From the IMG/VR virus record IMGVR_UViG_3300043639_000042, positions 1 to 24,067 of that record: a DNA stretch of 24,067 nucleotides; one strand, given 5' to 3'. Position numbers and translations under genes: made by a program. Origin of the DNA: a virus. Below the pieces are notes generated by a model. The model searched no databases. It was given only the letters and a program-made list of their open reading frames with translations, and was not told where the DNA came from. This document shows, in pieces, positions 6,488 through 13,711 of this stretch (the stretch's first letter is position 1; each line of letters starts with the position of its first letter).

Positions 6488-6924
6488 GGGGCGTCGCCAT
6501 CATCGTGGAGCACGTCGGGGACGACCCGCTCTACACGTACCGGGTGGAGCCGTTCAACGGCGCCCTCCCCGAGCTGCAGGCCATCATCGGCGGCTACATC
6601 GAGGCCGCCCCGTCTCACGAGTCGGTGACGATCTGGTGCAACGAGGACGGCAAGGCGCTCCGCCTCCCCGTGAACCGGCTGGCGATGGACGTGTGGATTC
6701 GCTGGGACGTGTACGGCTGCATGACGGTCGGCCGGGACTGGCTCGCCGGGAACGTCGTGGTGACCGGCGGGACCGGGCGCCACGGGGAGACGCTCGACAT
6801 TCCACGCGCCGCCGCCGAGTGGGTCCTCACCGTGGCGGAGGACGCCGGAGCGGTGATCGTCACGGAGCCCCGCCCGGACTGGTCCCGGTTCGGGCTCGTG
6901 GACCGCACGGAGGACGACGCGTAA
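6484..6924 (+). CDS. DUF3846-domain protein
   Basis: A 146-residue protein matching the DUF3846 layout: LQAIIGGYIE (31-40), then NEDGK (53-57), LPVN (61-64) and a closing GNVVVTG (89-95). This small alpha/beta domain is common in phages and plasmids; I know of no proven role. Residues 96-146 form a C-terminal extension beyond the usual domain, with a helix and a DWSRFGL motif. The GTG start overlaps the preceding stop. The gene ends about 50 bases before a strong hairpin, so it closes the first half of the accessory block. Confidence 0.72.
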   Translation: MRGVAIIVEHVGDDPLYTYRVEPFNGALPELQAIIGGYIEAAPSHESVTIWCNEDGKALRLPVNRLAMDVWIRWDVYGCMTVGRDWLAGNVVVTGGTGRHGETLDIPRAAAEWVLTVAEDAGAVIVTEPRPDWSRFGLVDRTEDDA

Positions 6925-6946
6925 CGCCCGGGAGCGGTCGCTGTGC

Positions 6947-6952
6947 TATCGT
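6947..6952 (+). promoter_or_regulatory. Candidate -10 upstream of hairpin
   Basis: TATCGT lies nine bases before a GTG (6962) that opens the same frame as the ParB-like gene. A transcript from here would run straight into the 13-pair hairpin at 6972-7002, so it could be attenuated there. No clear -35 is visible, so the call is weak. Confidence 0.3.
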
Positions 6953-6971
6953 CTCCGCCTCGTGAACCTGT

Positions 6972-7002
6972 ACCGGCCCCGGGAACCTCTCCCGGGGCCG
7001 GT
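6972..7002 (+). terminator. Strong GC hairpin between DUF3846 and ParB-like genes
   Basis: ACCGGCCCCGGGA and TCCCGGGGCCGGT form a perfect 13-pair stem with a five-base loop ACCTC. There is no T-tract, as is common for actinobacterial terminators. Its 3' arm plus following bases, CGGGGCCGGTCCGCGT (6993-7008), recurs exactly after the integrase terminator (22960-22975). Confidence 0.7.
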
Positions 7003-7010
7003 CCGCGTCC

Positions 7011-7016
7011 TACGAT
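7011..7016 (+). promoter_or_regulatory. Candidate -10 for the ParB-like/glycosyltransferase unit
   Basis: TACGAT ends eight bases before the GTG at 7025, giving a possible leaderless or nearly leaderless transcript. The region that would hold the -35 lies inside the hairpin and shows no match to TTGACA. Confidence 0.4.
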
Positions 7017-7024
7017 CGCCCGCG

Positions 7025-7684
7025 GTGACAGCGACGCACGAGGTGGTCCGGGTGGCGGTGGACGCGCTCCGCCCGCACCCGCGGAACTACCGGACCCACC
7101 CGGAGGACCAGCTCGCCCACATCGAGCAGTCGCTCCGCCTCCACGGGTTCTACCGCAACATCGTGATCGCCCGCGACGGGACCATCCTCGCCGGGCACGG
7201 GGTCGTGCTCGCGGCCCGCCGTCTCGGGTGGGAGGAGGTCCCCGTGATCCGTCTCGACATCGGGCCGGATGATGCCCGCGCCCTCCAGGTGCTCACCGGG
7301 GACAACGAGATCGCCAACCTCGGGGACGTCGACGACCGGGAGCTGACCGAGCTGCTCCGTGAGCTGGCGTCGGAGGACTGGGACCTCCTCCTCGGGACCG
7401 GGTTCTCCGAGCAGCAGCTCGCCGCCCTCGCGCTCGTCACCCGGCCCACGTCGGAGCTGGCCGACCTGGAGGCCGCCGGGGAGTGGCTCGGGCTCCCCGG
7501 GCTGGAGGGCGCGGACCCCGAGCCGCGGATCACGATCCGGTTCCAGGACCTCACGGACCGGGACCGCTTCCTGGCGGACGTGCTCGGCGGCGAGTACCCG
7601 ATCCTCCGCAAGAAAGGTGAGGTCTGGACGACGTGGTATCCACCGAAGGCGATGAACGATCTGGCGAGCCTCCGCTTCGAGTAG
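7025..7684 (+). CDS. ParB-like (ParB/Srx-fold) protein
   Basis: A 219-residue protein. Residues 7-105 are a ParB N-terminal-like domain: VDALRPHPRNYRTHP, then HGFYRNIVIARDGTILAGHG, AARRLGWEEVPV (63-74) and TGDNEIANLG (91-100). The GHGVVLAARRLG segment is the version seen in phage ParB-like proteins near methylases and terminases, rather than the GERR motif of chromosome partition proteins. Such proteins have been described as nucleases or as CTP-binding DNA switches; which applies here is unknown. The C-terminal 110 residues are not recognised. The GTG at 7025 is preferred over one at 6962 because the earlier start would put a terminator hairpin inside the gene. Confidence 0.8.
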   Translation: MTATHEVVRVAVDALRPHPRNYRTHPEDQLAHIEQSLRLHGFYRNIVIARDGTILAGHGVVLAARRLGWEEVPVIRLDIGPDDARALQVLTGDNEIANLGDVDDRELTELLRELASEDWDLLLGTGFSEQQLAALALVTRPTSELADLEAAGEWLGLPGLEGADPEPRITIRFQDLTDRDRFLADVLGGEYPILRKKGEVWTTWYPPKAMNDLASLRFE

Positions 7685-7695
7685 GCCTCAGCGCC

Positions 7696-7857
7696 GTGCG
7701 GCGGCGCGTCCGCCTCATCCGGTGGCGGCTCGGCGCCCGTCGATGCGTCTGCGGCGAGCACGTCCTCGCGCCCCGCACGACGATGGAACTGGCCGGGGTC
7801 AAGCACCGCACCGACGGCCCGTGCTACCACTGCGACACCTACGGGGACCCGCTGTGA
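7696..7857 (+). CDS. Small zinc-ribbon-like protein
   Basis: A 53-residue basic protein with C-x-C near residue 18 and C-x2-C near residue 45, a likely single zinc ribbon. The GTG at 7696 follows the ParB-like stop by 11 bases without a clear ribosome site; upstream ATG codons within the previous gene (7633) are an alternative. The stop overlaps the glycosyltransferase GTG by four bases, so the two are probably coupled. No function is known. Confidence 0.55.
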   Translation: MRRRVRLIRWRLGARRCVCGEHVLAPRTTMELAGVKHRTDGPCYHCDTYGDPL

Positions 7858-8768
7858 GTGCTCCGCCGCGGCGGGTGCCCCGGTTCCCGATCTACATCCC
7901 GAGCAAGGGGCGGGCGCGCCGCGACGCCTACTGCACCGCCCGGTTCCTCACCGCGGACGGGGTCCCGTTCCGCCTCGTGGTGGAGCGCTCGGAGGCCGCC
8001 GCCTACGAGGCGCTGTACCCGGAGGCCGAGGTGCTCGTGCTCCCATTCTCGGACGCCGGGTCGGTCATCCCGGCCCGGAACTGGATTCGTGAGCACGCCG
8101 AGGCGGAGGGCCACACCCGCCACTGGCAGCTCGACGACAACATCTTCGACGTGCGCCGCCTCTATGCGGGCAAGCGCATCCCGTGCAACTCGGGGATCGG
8201 GTTATGGGTGTGCGAGGAATTCTCCGAGCGTTACACCAACGTCGGCGTGTCCGGCCTGAATTATCAGATGTTCGTCTCGGATGAGGAGCGCAAGCCCTAT
8301 TTCCTGAACGTCCACGTGTACTCGTGCACGCTCATCAACCACGCCATGCCCTACCGGTGGCGGGGCCGCTACAACGAGGACACCGACCTGTGTCTCCAGG
8401 CGCTCGCCGGCGGCTGGTGCACGGTCGCGCTGAACGTGTTTATGGCCCACAAGCGCACGACGATGAAGATGGCCGGGGGGAACACGGAGGCCCTCTCGTA
8501 TTTCGATGACGGGCGGCTGCGGATGGCCCGGGCACTGGAGCGCCAGTGGCCTCACGTCGTGGAGACCCGCCGCCGGTTCAAGCGTCCGCAGCACGTCATC
8601 CGGGGCAACTGGCGAGGGTTCGACACCCGCCTGATTCGGCGCACCGACATCGACTGGGATGCGCTCCCGGCGGTGGACGAACTCGGGATGGAATGCAACG
8701 CCGTGCGCTCGATCCGCTCACCCATCATCGAGCGTGTCCACGCCCGCGCCAAGGCGGAAGGGTTCTGA
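7854..8768 (+). CDS. TET-associated-type glycosyltransferase (TAGT family)
   Basis: A 304-residue GT-A-fold-like enzyme. It starts with FPIYIPSKGR (11-20), then LVVE (41-44), IPARNW (72-77), RHWQLDDNI (89-97) with the DDN metal/sugar-nucleotide site, NVHVYSC (152-158), YRWRGRYNEDTD (167-178), GGWCT (186-190) and KRTTMKMAGGNT (200-211). This set is the signature of the TAGT family described beside TET/JBP oxygenases in phages, where it glycosylates 5-hydroxymethylcytosine in DNA. No TET/JBP gene is seen in this window, so the substrate is unproven. The gene has more A/T-ending codons than its neighbours (TAT, AAT, TTC-rich stretch at 8200-8500) and the only in-frame TTA codon I noticed (8202-8204, Leu117), suggesting recent acquisition. 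It ends before a hairpin. Confidence 0.8.
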   Translation: MSAPPRRVPRFPIYIPSKGRARRDAYCTARFLTADGVPFRLVVERSEAAAYEALYPEAEVLVLPFSDAGSVIPARNWIREHAEAEGHTRHWQLDDNIFDVRRLYAGKRIPCNSGIGLWVCEEFSERYTNVGVSGLNYQMFVSDEERKPYFLNVHVYSCTLINHAMPYRWRGRYNEDTDLCLQALAGGWCTVALNVFMAHKRTTMKMAGGNTEALSYFDDGRLRMARALERQWPHVVETRRRFKRPQHVIRGNWRGFDTRLIRRTDIDWDALPAVDELGMECNAVRSIRSPIIERVHARAKAEGF

Positions 8769-8785
8769 GTCAACGACCCGGCGGA

Positions 8786-8806
8786 GACCGAGGGCTAGCC
8801 TCGGTC
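8786..8806 (+). terminator. Hairpin between glycosyltransferase and portal
   Basis: GACCGAGG and CCTCGGTC form a perfect eight-pair stem with a five-base loop GCTAG. There is no T-tract. It closes the accessory block. The loop and 3' arm also contain TAGCCT (8796-8801), ten bases before the portal GTG, so the site could combine termination with a new start. Confidence 0.55.
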
Positions 8807-8811
8807 ACCCA

Positions 8812-10062
8812 GTGGAGTCACGCCTGCCGTCCGGGCTCGTCGTAGAGCATCGCTCGGCGTGGGATGCCCCACCGAACGCGAATGATCCGGCGGACGTTCC
8901 TCCGGCGACCGTAGGCCCTCCTGACGCTCGTCCCGGCGACCCGAACGGGGTCGAGATCGTGTCCGGCCCGCCCCGCGGGGACTGGCGTGGGAGCGGGCCG
9001 CCCCGGGCGATGCCATGGTCCGGATGGCCCGGCGAGTGGGACACCCCGAACTGGTGGGGCCGCCTCAACGACGTGGCCGACACCGCGTGGGGCGCGCTGG
9101 ACCTCAACTCGAACCTCCTCGCGACGATGCCCCCGTACCTCGTGGCGGTGGCTCCGTCCACGCCGACGAGCTGGATCGACAACCCCGACCCGGACCTCTA
9201 CAACTCGTGGGAGGAGTTCGCCAAGCAGTACTTCTGGGATTACCAGATGGGCGAGGCGTTCGTGCTCTGCACGGCCCGCTACTCGAACGGGCTCCCGGCC
9301 CGCTTCCACGTCGTGGAGCCCTGGTTCGTCAACGTCGACATGGTCGGCGGGCGCCGCCGCCACTCGATCGGCTCCGTCGACGTGACCGAGGACATGCTCC
9401 ACGTGCCCTACAAGATCACGGTCGGGGAGGCCCGCGGCCACGGCCCGCTAGAGGCGGGACGCCAGCGCCTCGTCGCCGCCCGGATGCTCACGATGCACAT
9501 GACCGGGATGGCGACGCAGGGTGGCATCCCCGCCTCGGTGCTCGAGGTGCCCTCCCGGCTCGACGCCGAGCAGGCGGCGGACCTCCAGCACCAGTGGATC
9601 ACGGCCCGCCTGTCCGGGCTCGGGCTCCCCGCCGTGCTCTCCGGCGGGGTGACGTGGAAGGCGTCGATGATGTCCCCGAAGGACATGGCGCTGGTCGAGC
9701 TGCTCCAGTTCAACGAGTCCCGGATCGTGGTCCTCCTCGGCGTCCCCCCGTTCCTGATGGGTCTCCCGTCCGGCGGGGACTCGATGACGTACAGCAACGT
9801 CCTGTCGCTCTTCGACTACCACTGGCGCGCCGGGCTCCGGCCCCGGGCGTCGATCCCGATGGCGGCCCTGTCGAACTGGCTCCTCCCGGGCTCCGGGGTG
9901 GTCGAGCTGAACCGGGACGCCTACGTGCAGCCGGACCCGAAGACACGCGCCGAGATGTGGGAGATATTGATCCGCATCGGTGTCGTCACGGCGGAGGACG
10001 TGCAGGCGATCGAGCGGTACCGCGTGACGGGTGAGATGCCCGAGGGAGCAGCAGTCCTATGA
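8812..10062 (+). CDS. Portal protein, HK97-type
   Basis: A 416-residue protein forming the ring at the capsid vertex through which DNA passes. Support comes from the conserved block WWGRLNDVADTAWGALDLNS, the central region with HVPYKI, the segment FNESRIVVLLGVPPFLMGLP and the following TYSNVLSLFDYHWRAGLRP, all typical of HK97-like portals; the place just before the protease and capsid agrees. The first 60 residues are Pro/Asp-rich and probably disordered. The GTG at 8812 is chosen because the frame upstream runs back into the glycosyltransferase gene and through the hairpin. The stop overlaps the protease ATG. Confidence 0.9.
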   Translation: MESRLPSGLVVEHRSAWDAPPNANDPADVPPATVGPPDARPGDPNGVEIVSGPPRGDWRGSGPPRAMPWSGWPGEWDTPNWWGRLNDVADTAWGALDLNSNLLATMPPYLVAVAPSTPTSWIDNPDPDLYNSWEEFAKQYFWDYQMGEAFVLCTARYSNGLPARFHVVEPWFVNVDMVGGRRRHSIGSVDVTEDMLHVPYKITVGEARGHGPLEAGRQRLVAARMLTMHMTGMATQGGIPASVLEVPSRLDAEQAADLQHQWITARLSGLGLPAVLSGGVTWKASMMSPKDMALVELLQFNESRIVVLLGVPPFLMGLPSGGDSMTYSNVLSLFDYHWRAGLRPRASIPMAALSNWLLPGSGVVELNRDAYVQPDPKTRAEMWEILIRIGVVTAEDVQAIERYRVTGEMPEGAAVL

Positions 10063-10649
10063 CCGATGAGCAGCAGCCTGAGGTCCGCCCGGCGTCCCCG
10101 ATCGAATTCCGCTCGGTCGCCGACATGGAGGTCCGCTACGCCGAGCGGACCATCGAGCTGGTTCTCATGCCCTACGACACGGAGGCGGCGGTGATGATCC
10201 ACGGACGCCCCGTGCTGGAGTCCCACGCCCCGGGCGCGTTCACCGGGGTCGAGAAACGGGCGAACCGGGTGAAGGTGAACCGGGACCATGACGTGGCCCG
10301 GACCGTGGGCCGCGCCTTCGCTCTTCACCCGTCGCGGACCGAGGGACTCGTCGGTGAGCTGCGCATCGCCCGCACCCCGCTCGGTGACGAGACGCTCGGC
10401 CTGGCCGAGGACGAGGCGCTGGAGGCATCGGTCGGGTTCGCGGTGATGCCCGGCGGGGAGCGGTGGACCGATGGCCGCTCCCGGCGGCGGGTGTCGCGGG
10501 CGTTCCTCGATCACGTCGCGATGGTCCCGGAGGGCGCCTACGAGGGCCGTGTCCTCGCGGTCCGTTCCGCCGCCGTCACGGTGGACACACCGGTCCGGGT
10601 GCCGACCCCCAACCTCGATGAGGTCCTCGCCTGGATGGCCGGTCGTTGA
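10059..10649 (+). CDS. Prohead protease, HK97 family (peptidase S78)
   Basis: A 196-residue serine protease that trims the capsid scaffold during maturation. The likely catalytic His is H77 in NRDHD, and the Ser is S124 in LEASVGF. The fold core runs from FRSVADMEVR to about FLDHVAMVPEGAY. The acidic/aliphatic C-terminal tail is about 35 residues. It overlaps the portal gene by four bases. The stop TGA lies inside a TTGACC that can serve as the -35 of the capsid promoter. Confidence 0.92.
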   Translation: MTDEQQPEVRPASPIEFRSVADMEVRYAERTIELVLMPYDTEAAVMIHGRPVLESHAPGAFTGVEKRANRVKVNRDHDVARTVGRAFALHPSRTEGLVGELRIARTPLGDETLGLAEDEALEASVGFAVMPGGERWTDGRSRRRVSRAFLDHVAMVPEGAYEGRVLAVRSAAVTVDTPVRVPTPNLDEVLAWMAGR

Positions 10650-10676
10650 CCCGGCCCGACCGGGCGTGTCTACGAT
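10646..10676 (+). promoter_or_regulatory. Promoter for the capsid gene
   Basis: TTGACC (10646-10651) and TACGAT (10671-10676) are separated by 19 bases, the best -35/-10 pair in the window. The -35 overlaps the protease stop codon. It would give the capsid gene its own strong transcript with a leader of about 115 bases. Confidence 0.6.
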
Positions 10677-10683
10677 GACCGCC

Positions 10684-10797
10684 GAGTAGCCGCGACGCCA
10701 CTACCTCCGGAGGAGCCTCACCGCGAGCAGCGGGCCGGAGTAGCGGGTGACGAAGCCCTGCCGACACACATCCCCGTGTCCGTAGAGGAGTCACCCA
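10684..10797 (+). promoter_or_regulatory. Structured leader of the capsid mRNA
   Basis: The untranslated stretch before the capsid gene contains CTCCGG pairing with CCGGAG (flanked by CTAC and TAG) around a GC-rich inner region, then a GACAC/GTGTC hairpin, then AGAGGAG (10784-10790) seven bases before the ATG. No known riboswitch is recognised. It may stabilise the message or tune capsid translation. Confidence 0.45.
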
Positions 10798-12033
10798 ATG
10801 CCCGCGCAGACTGACGCGATGATCGCCCGGCTCGACTCTGAGCTGGAGGAGCGCAACGCCTTCATCGAAGGCCTGATCGCCAACGCCCAACAGGCCGATG
10901 AGGGTCGCGGACGCGACCTGAACAGCCAGGAGATGGAGCTGGTCGGCTCCGCCCGCGCCCGCATCGGCGCGCTCAACGAGCAGCTCACCCCGCTGCGCGA
11001 GACCTCCCGGATCGCCATCGAGTCGCGGGCACGGTCCCACGAGATCAACGGCGAGATCGTCGGCGCCCGCCACCGCGCCGGGGTCGGACCCGTCGAGTAC
11101 CGCTCCGCCGGGGCCTACATCAACGAGTACATCCGCGCCGGGATCGGGAACCGGGAGGCCGCCGAGCGCCTCGAAGTGTTCCACCGGGCCGCCGCCCACC
11201 AGACCACGGCGGACAACCCTGGCCTGCTCCCCGAGACGCTCCTCGGACCCATCCTCGCCAGCCTCGACTTCGCCCGCCCGCTGGTATCCGCGCTCGGGCC
11301 CCGCCAGCTCCCGTCCGGGTCGTGGTCGCGGCCCCGGATCACGCAGCACACCCAGGTCGGCAAGCAGACCGCTGAGAAGACCGAGCTGCCCAGCCGCAAG
11401 ATGATCATCGGCAAGATCCCGATCGAGGCGGACACCTTCGGCGGCTACGTCAACGTGGCCCGCCAGAACGTGGACTGGTCCCAGCCGCAGGTGCTCGACA
11501 TCGTGATCGGTGACCTCACCTCGGAGTACGCCTTCGAGACGGAGGAGGAGACCGGGACCGTGCTCGGCGCCGCCGCGGTGGCCGGTCCGGCGCTCCCCGC
11601 GACGCCCACGGCGGGCGACATCACCGCCGCCCTGTGGGCCGCCGCCGGTCTCGTGTTCGGCAACATGTGGACGGCGCGCACCCCGATCGGACGGCTCATC
11701 CTGGCGATGGCGCCGGACATGCTCGTGCTCATGGGGCCGCTGTTCCCGCCGGTCAACCCGACGAACGCCCAGTCGTCCGGGTTCAACGCCGGGGCCATCA
11801 CGGAGGGACCGCAGCCCGCCATCTCCGGGATCACCCCGGTCGTGTCCGGCGCCCTCGCGGCGGGGACCGCGCTCGTCATCGCGTCGAACTCGGTCGAGTG
11901 CTACGAGGACCGCATCGGCGCCCTGCAGGTCGTCGAGCCCTCCGTCCTCGGCGTCCAGGTCGCGTATGCGGGCTACTTCGCCCTGCCGGTCCTGGAGCCC
12001 ACCGGGGTCGTCAAGATCACGAAGGCGCCGTGA
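10798..12033 (+). CDS. Major capsid protein, HK97 fold
   Basis: A 411-residue protein. Residues 1-80 are charged, heptad-rich helix: the scaffolding delta domain that the protease next door would remove. The shell domain follows: AGAYINEYIR (about 100-110, N-arm/spine), GLLPETLLGPIL, the WSRPRITQHTQV and KMIIGKIPIEADTFGGYVNVARQ beta elements, and the C-terminal A-domain with FGNMWTARTPIGRL. These are typical of actinophage HK97-type capsids. It has its own promoter, leader and strong ribosome site, as expected for the most abundant product. The stop overlaps the next GTG. Confidence 0.93.
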   Translation: MPAQTDAMIARLDSELEERNAFIEGLIANAQQADEGRGRDLNSQEMELVGSARARIGALNEQLTPLRETSRIAIESRARSHEINGEIVGARHRAGVGPVEYRSAGAYINEYIRAGIGNREAAERLEVFHRAAAHQTTADNPGLLPETLLGPILASLDFARPLVSALGPRQLPSGSWSRPRITQHTQVGKQTAEKTELPSRKMIIGKIPIEADTFGGYVNVARQNVDWSQPQVLDIVIGDLTSEYAFETEEETGTVLGAAAVAGPALPATPTAGDITAALWAAAGLVFGNMWTARTPIGRLILAMAPDMLVLMGPLFPPVNPTNAQSSGFNAGAITEGPQPAISGITPVVSGALAAGTALVIASNSVECYEDRIGALQVVEPSVLGVQVAYAGYFALPVLEPTGVVKITKAP

Positions 12034-12281
12034 GCGGGGCCGCCACCGAGGCGGTCCCCGCCGCCACCGGAGACGACGGCGAGTGGCGCTGGTCGCAGCC
12101 GAACCAGCAGGTCGTTCGCCCGTCCGCCCGGCCGGATGACTGGCCTGGCTGGGAGGACCAGACCCCCGAGCCCGAACCCGAGCCCGAACCTGAGCCCGAG
12201 CCTGAACCCGAGCCTGAGCCCGAGCCGGAGGAGCCAGCGCCGGAGCCCGAGCCGGAGCCTGCGCCGGAGGAGCCCGAGTGA
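12030..12281 (+). CDS. Small protein with Pro-Glu repeat tail
   Basis: An 83-residue protein. The first 45 residues contain WRWSQPNQQVVRPSARPDDW. The rest is a proline/glutamate tail with 11 consecutive Pro-Glu pairs and further degenerate ones. It is coupled to the capsid gene by a GTGA overlap and to the next gene in the same way, so it is probably made with the head proteins. A spacer, decoration or capsid-surface role is possible; the function is unknown. The tail is extended and strongly negative. Confidence 0.7.
   Translation: MSGAATEAVPAATGDDGEWRWSQPNQQVVRPSARPDDWPGWEDQTPEPEPEPEPEPEPEPEPEPEPEEPAPEPEPEPAPEEPE
12165..12230 (+). repeat. In-frame hexanucleotide repeat CC[CTG]GA[AG]
   Basis: Eleven consecutive six-base units encoding Pro-Glu vary only at the third codon positions (CCC/CCT/CCG, GAG/GAA). 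The silent variation suggests selection for the peptide, not only replication slippage. Confidence 0.85.
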
Positions 12282-12556
12282 CGTACTACGACATGCCGAA
12301 CAAGGAGTGCGTCGGGCTGGAGCCGTGCTGGGCCGCGGACAACGTCCCGGACGCCACCGGGGCCACAGCCGGTATCCCGGGCACGTTCACTCCGCCCGGG
12401 ACTGACATCCCGAAGAACCTCGCCGGGATGACCGGGATCGTGGCCTCGCCGGCGACCCCGTGGACCACGGGCCAGTACGTCCAGACGCAGCTGACGGGCG
12501 CGCCCGGGCGGGTCACCTGGAGCGGCTCGTCCTGGGTCGGAGGAGTCGCGCCCTGA
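12278..12556 (+). CDS. Small head-region protein
   Basis: A 92-residue protein rich in Gly, Pro and Thr. The second half contains WTTGQYVQTQL and WSGSSWVGG, a pattern I associate with small structural proteins following the capsid gene in actinophages. It has one Cys in each of two short segments near the N-terminus. A decoration or head-fibre role is likely by position, not proven. The GTG start is coupled to the gene before, and the stop shares one base with the next ATG. Confidence 0.7.
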   Translation: MTYYDMPNKECVGLEPCWAADNVPDATGATAGIPGTFTPPGTDIPKNLAGMTGIVASPATPWTTGQYVQTQLTGAPGRVTWSGSSWVGGVAP

Positions 12557-12885
12557 TGGCCTACGCCGAGCCCGCGGACCTCGCCACGGCGCTCGGCGAC
12601 GACCGTCTCGCGACGACCGCCGCCGAGCTGCTCCAGGCGTGCCTCGACGCGGCCGCGGCCGAGATCGACCACGAGCTGGACCGTGTGGACCCGCTCCCCG
12701 TCCCGGCCCCGGCGCTCGCCGTTCGCACCAACGTCAACCGGGCGGTGGAGTGGTTCAAGGCGCCGGACACCTACAACGGCGGGGTCGGGTTCGACCAGAC
12801 CGGGGTGCTCCCGGCGCCGGTCTCCGGGTTCGAGCGTCACGCCGCCGCGCTCACCCCGCTCAAGCAGCGCTGGGGTGTGGCGTGA
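12556..12885 (+). CDS. Head-tail connector (gp6-like adaptor)
   Basis: A 109-residue, mostly helical protein beginning YAEPADLATALGDD, with a second long helix (AELLQACLDAAAAEIDHEL) and VNRAVEWFKAPDT in the middle. This is the layout of the HK97 gp6 / SPP1 gp15 adaptor that binds beneath the portal. Its place after the capsid genes fits. The start uses the TGATG overlap with the preceding gene and the stop overlaps the next GTG. Confidence 0.75.
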   Translation: MAYAEPADLATALGDDRLATTAAELLQACLDAAAAEIDHELDRVDPLPVPAPALAVRTNVNRAVEWFKAPDTYNGGVGFDQTGVLPAPVSGFERHAAALTPLKQRWGVA

Positions 12886-13262
12886 CCGCGCTGCTCGACG
12901 CCCGGGCCAAGCTCGCCGCCGCCCTCGCCCCCGTGGATGACGGCGACCCGGTCGTGCTCGTGGACCTCGTGGACGCCATCACGCCTCCGGCGCTCATGCT
13001 CGGCTGGGCCGAGCCGTGGATGACACCCGACACCGGCTGCTTGTACTCCGGGCGCATCGTCGTGACCGCCGTGTCGACCCGCCTCGTCCCGGGCGCCGGG
13101 ATCGCCACCCTGGAGGAGCTGGTGACGTACACGATCAACCGGCTCCGCACGTCCGGCGGTGCGTGGCCGCTGGAGTCGGTCGGCGGTCCCCGCGTGTTCG
13201 TGATCGCCAAGACGAGCTACCTCGCCGCCCGCCTCACGTTCCGAGTCAAGGTCACAACCTGA
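12882..13262 (+). CDS. Head-tail joining protein, probably tail terminator
   Basis: A 126-residue alpha/beta protein: an N-terminal helix (LLDARAKLAAAL), strands around YSGRIVVTAVSTR, a helix LEELVTYTINRLR and closing strands RVFVIAKTSYLAARLTFRVKV. This order resembles tail-terminator proteins (lambda gpU-like), and it sits directly before the tail tube gene. A head-closure role cannot be excluded, since no separate head-closure gene is recognised. It is coupled to the adaptor gene by a four-base overlap. Confidence 0.65.
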   Translation: MTALLDARAKLAAALAPVDDGDPVVLVDLVDAITPPALMLGWAEPWMTPDTGCLYSGRIVVTAVSTRLVPGAGIATLEELVTYTINRLRTSGGAWPLESVGGPRVFVIAKTSYLAARLTFRVKVTT

Positions 13263-13273
13263 GAGGAGTGCTC

Positions 13274-13711
13274 ATGGCCGAGCCAGAGCCCGTCATCCTG
13301 TACAGCCCGTCGCTCACCATCGACGGCGCCGAGCTGAAGTGCCTCATGTCGCACATCGAGCTGAACCCCGACGTGTCCACGGTGGAGGTCAAGACCGCCT
13401 GCGGGACCAAGGAGTACCCGGGCACCATCAAGTGGAAGTTGAAGGCCAGCCTGTACCACTCGTTCGACCCCGAGGGCACCAACGAGGTCCTCACCGCCGC
13501 GGTGGCCGGGCGCGCCCCGGTCCCGTTCACGGTGCTGCCGAACTCGGGACAGCCGATCTCAGCGACCAACCCCGAGTTCACCGGGGACCTGATCCCCCAG
13601 CCGTTCTCGCCGCTCTCCGGCGACATCGGGGACGCCTCCAGCTTCGACCTGGAGTGGTCCATCTCCGGCTGGCTCGACGTGCCGATCACCAACATCGTCC
13701 CGGCGCCGTGA
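13274..13711 (+). CDS. Major tail (tube) protein
   Basis: A 145-residue beta-rich protein (YSPSLTIDGAELKC, LNPDVSTVEVKTACGTKEYPG, WKLKASLYHSFDPEGTNEVL, SFDLEWSISGWLDVP), typical of tail tube subunits that stack as hexameric rings around the tape measure. It is at the short end for this family. It has its own strong ribosome site (GAGAGGAG, 13261-13268), as expected for an abundant product. The TAC and tape measure genes downstream support the call. Confidence 0.75.
   Translation: MAEPEPVILYSPSLTIDGAELKCLMSHIELNPDVSTVEVKTACGTKEYPGTIKWKLKASLYHSFDPEGTNEVLTAAVAGRAPVPFTVLPNSGQPISATNPEFTGDLIPQPFSPLSGDIGDASSFDLEWSISGWLDVPITNIVPAP

Noticed and set aside
6962-7024. Earlier GTG start for the ParB-like gene
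   Set aside because: It would place the perfect 13-pair terminator hairpin inside the coding region, and the extra residues do not belong to the ParB domain.
10675-10689. Four-codon leader peptide ATG-ACC-GCC-GAG-stop before the capsid
   Set aside because: Its ATG overlaps the -10 element, so it would not be inside the transcript.
12165-12280. Short repeat array considered as a CRISPR-like array
   Set aside because: It is an in-frame hexanucleotide repeat coding Pro-Glu, without spacers.
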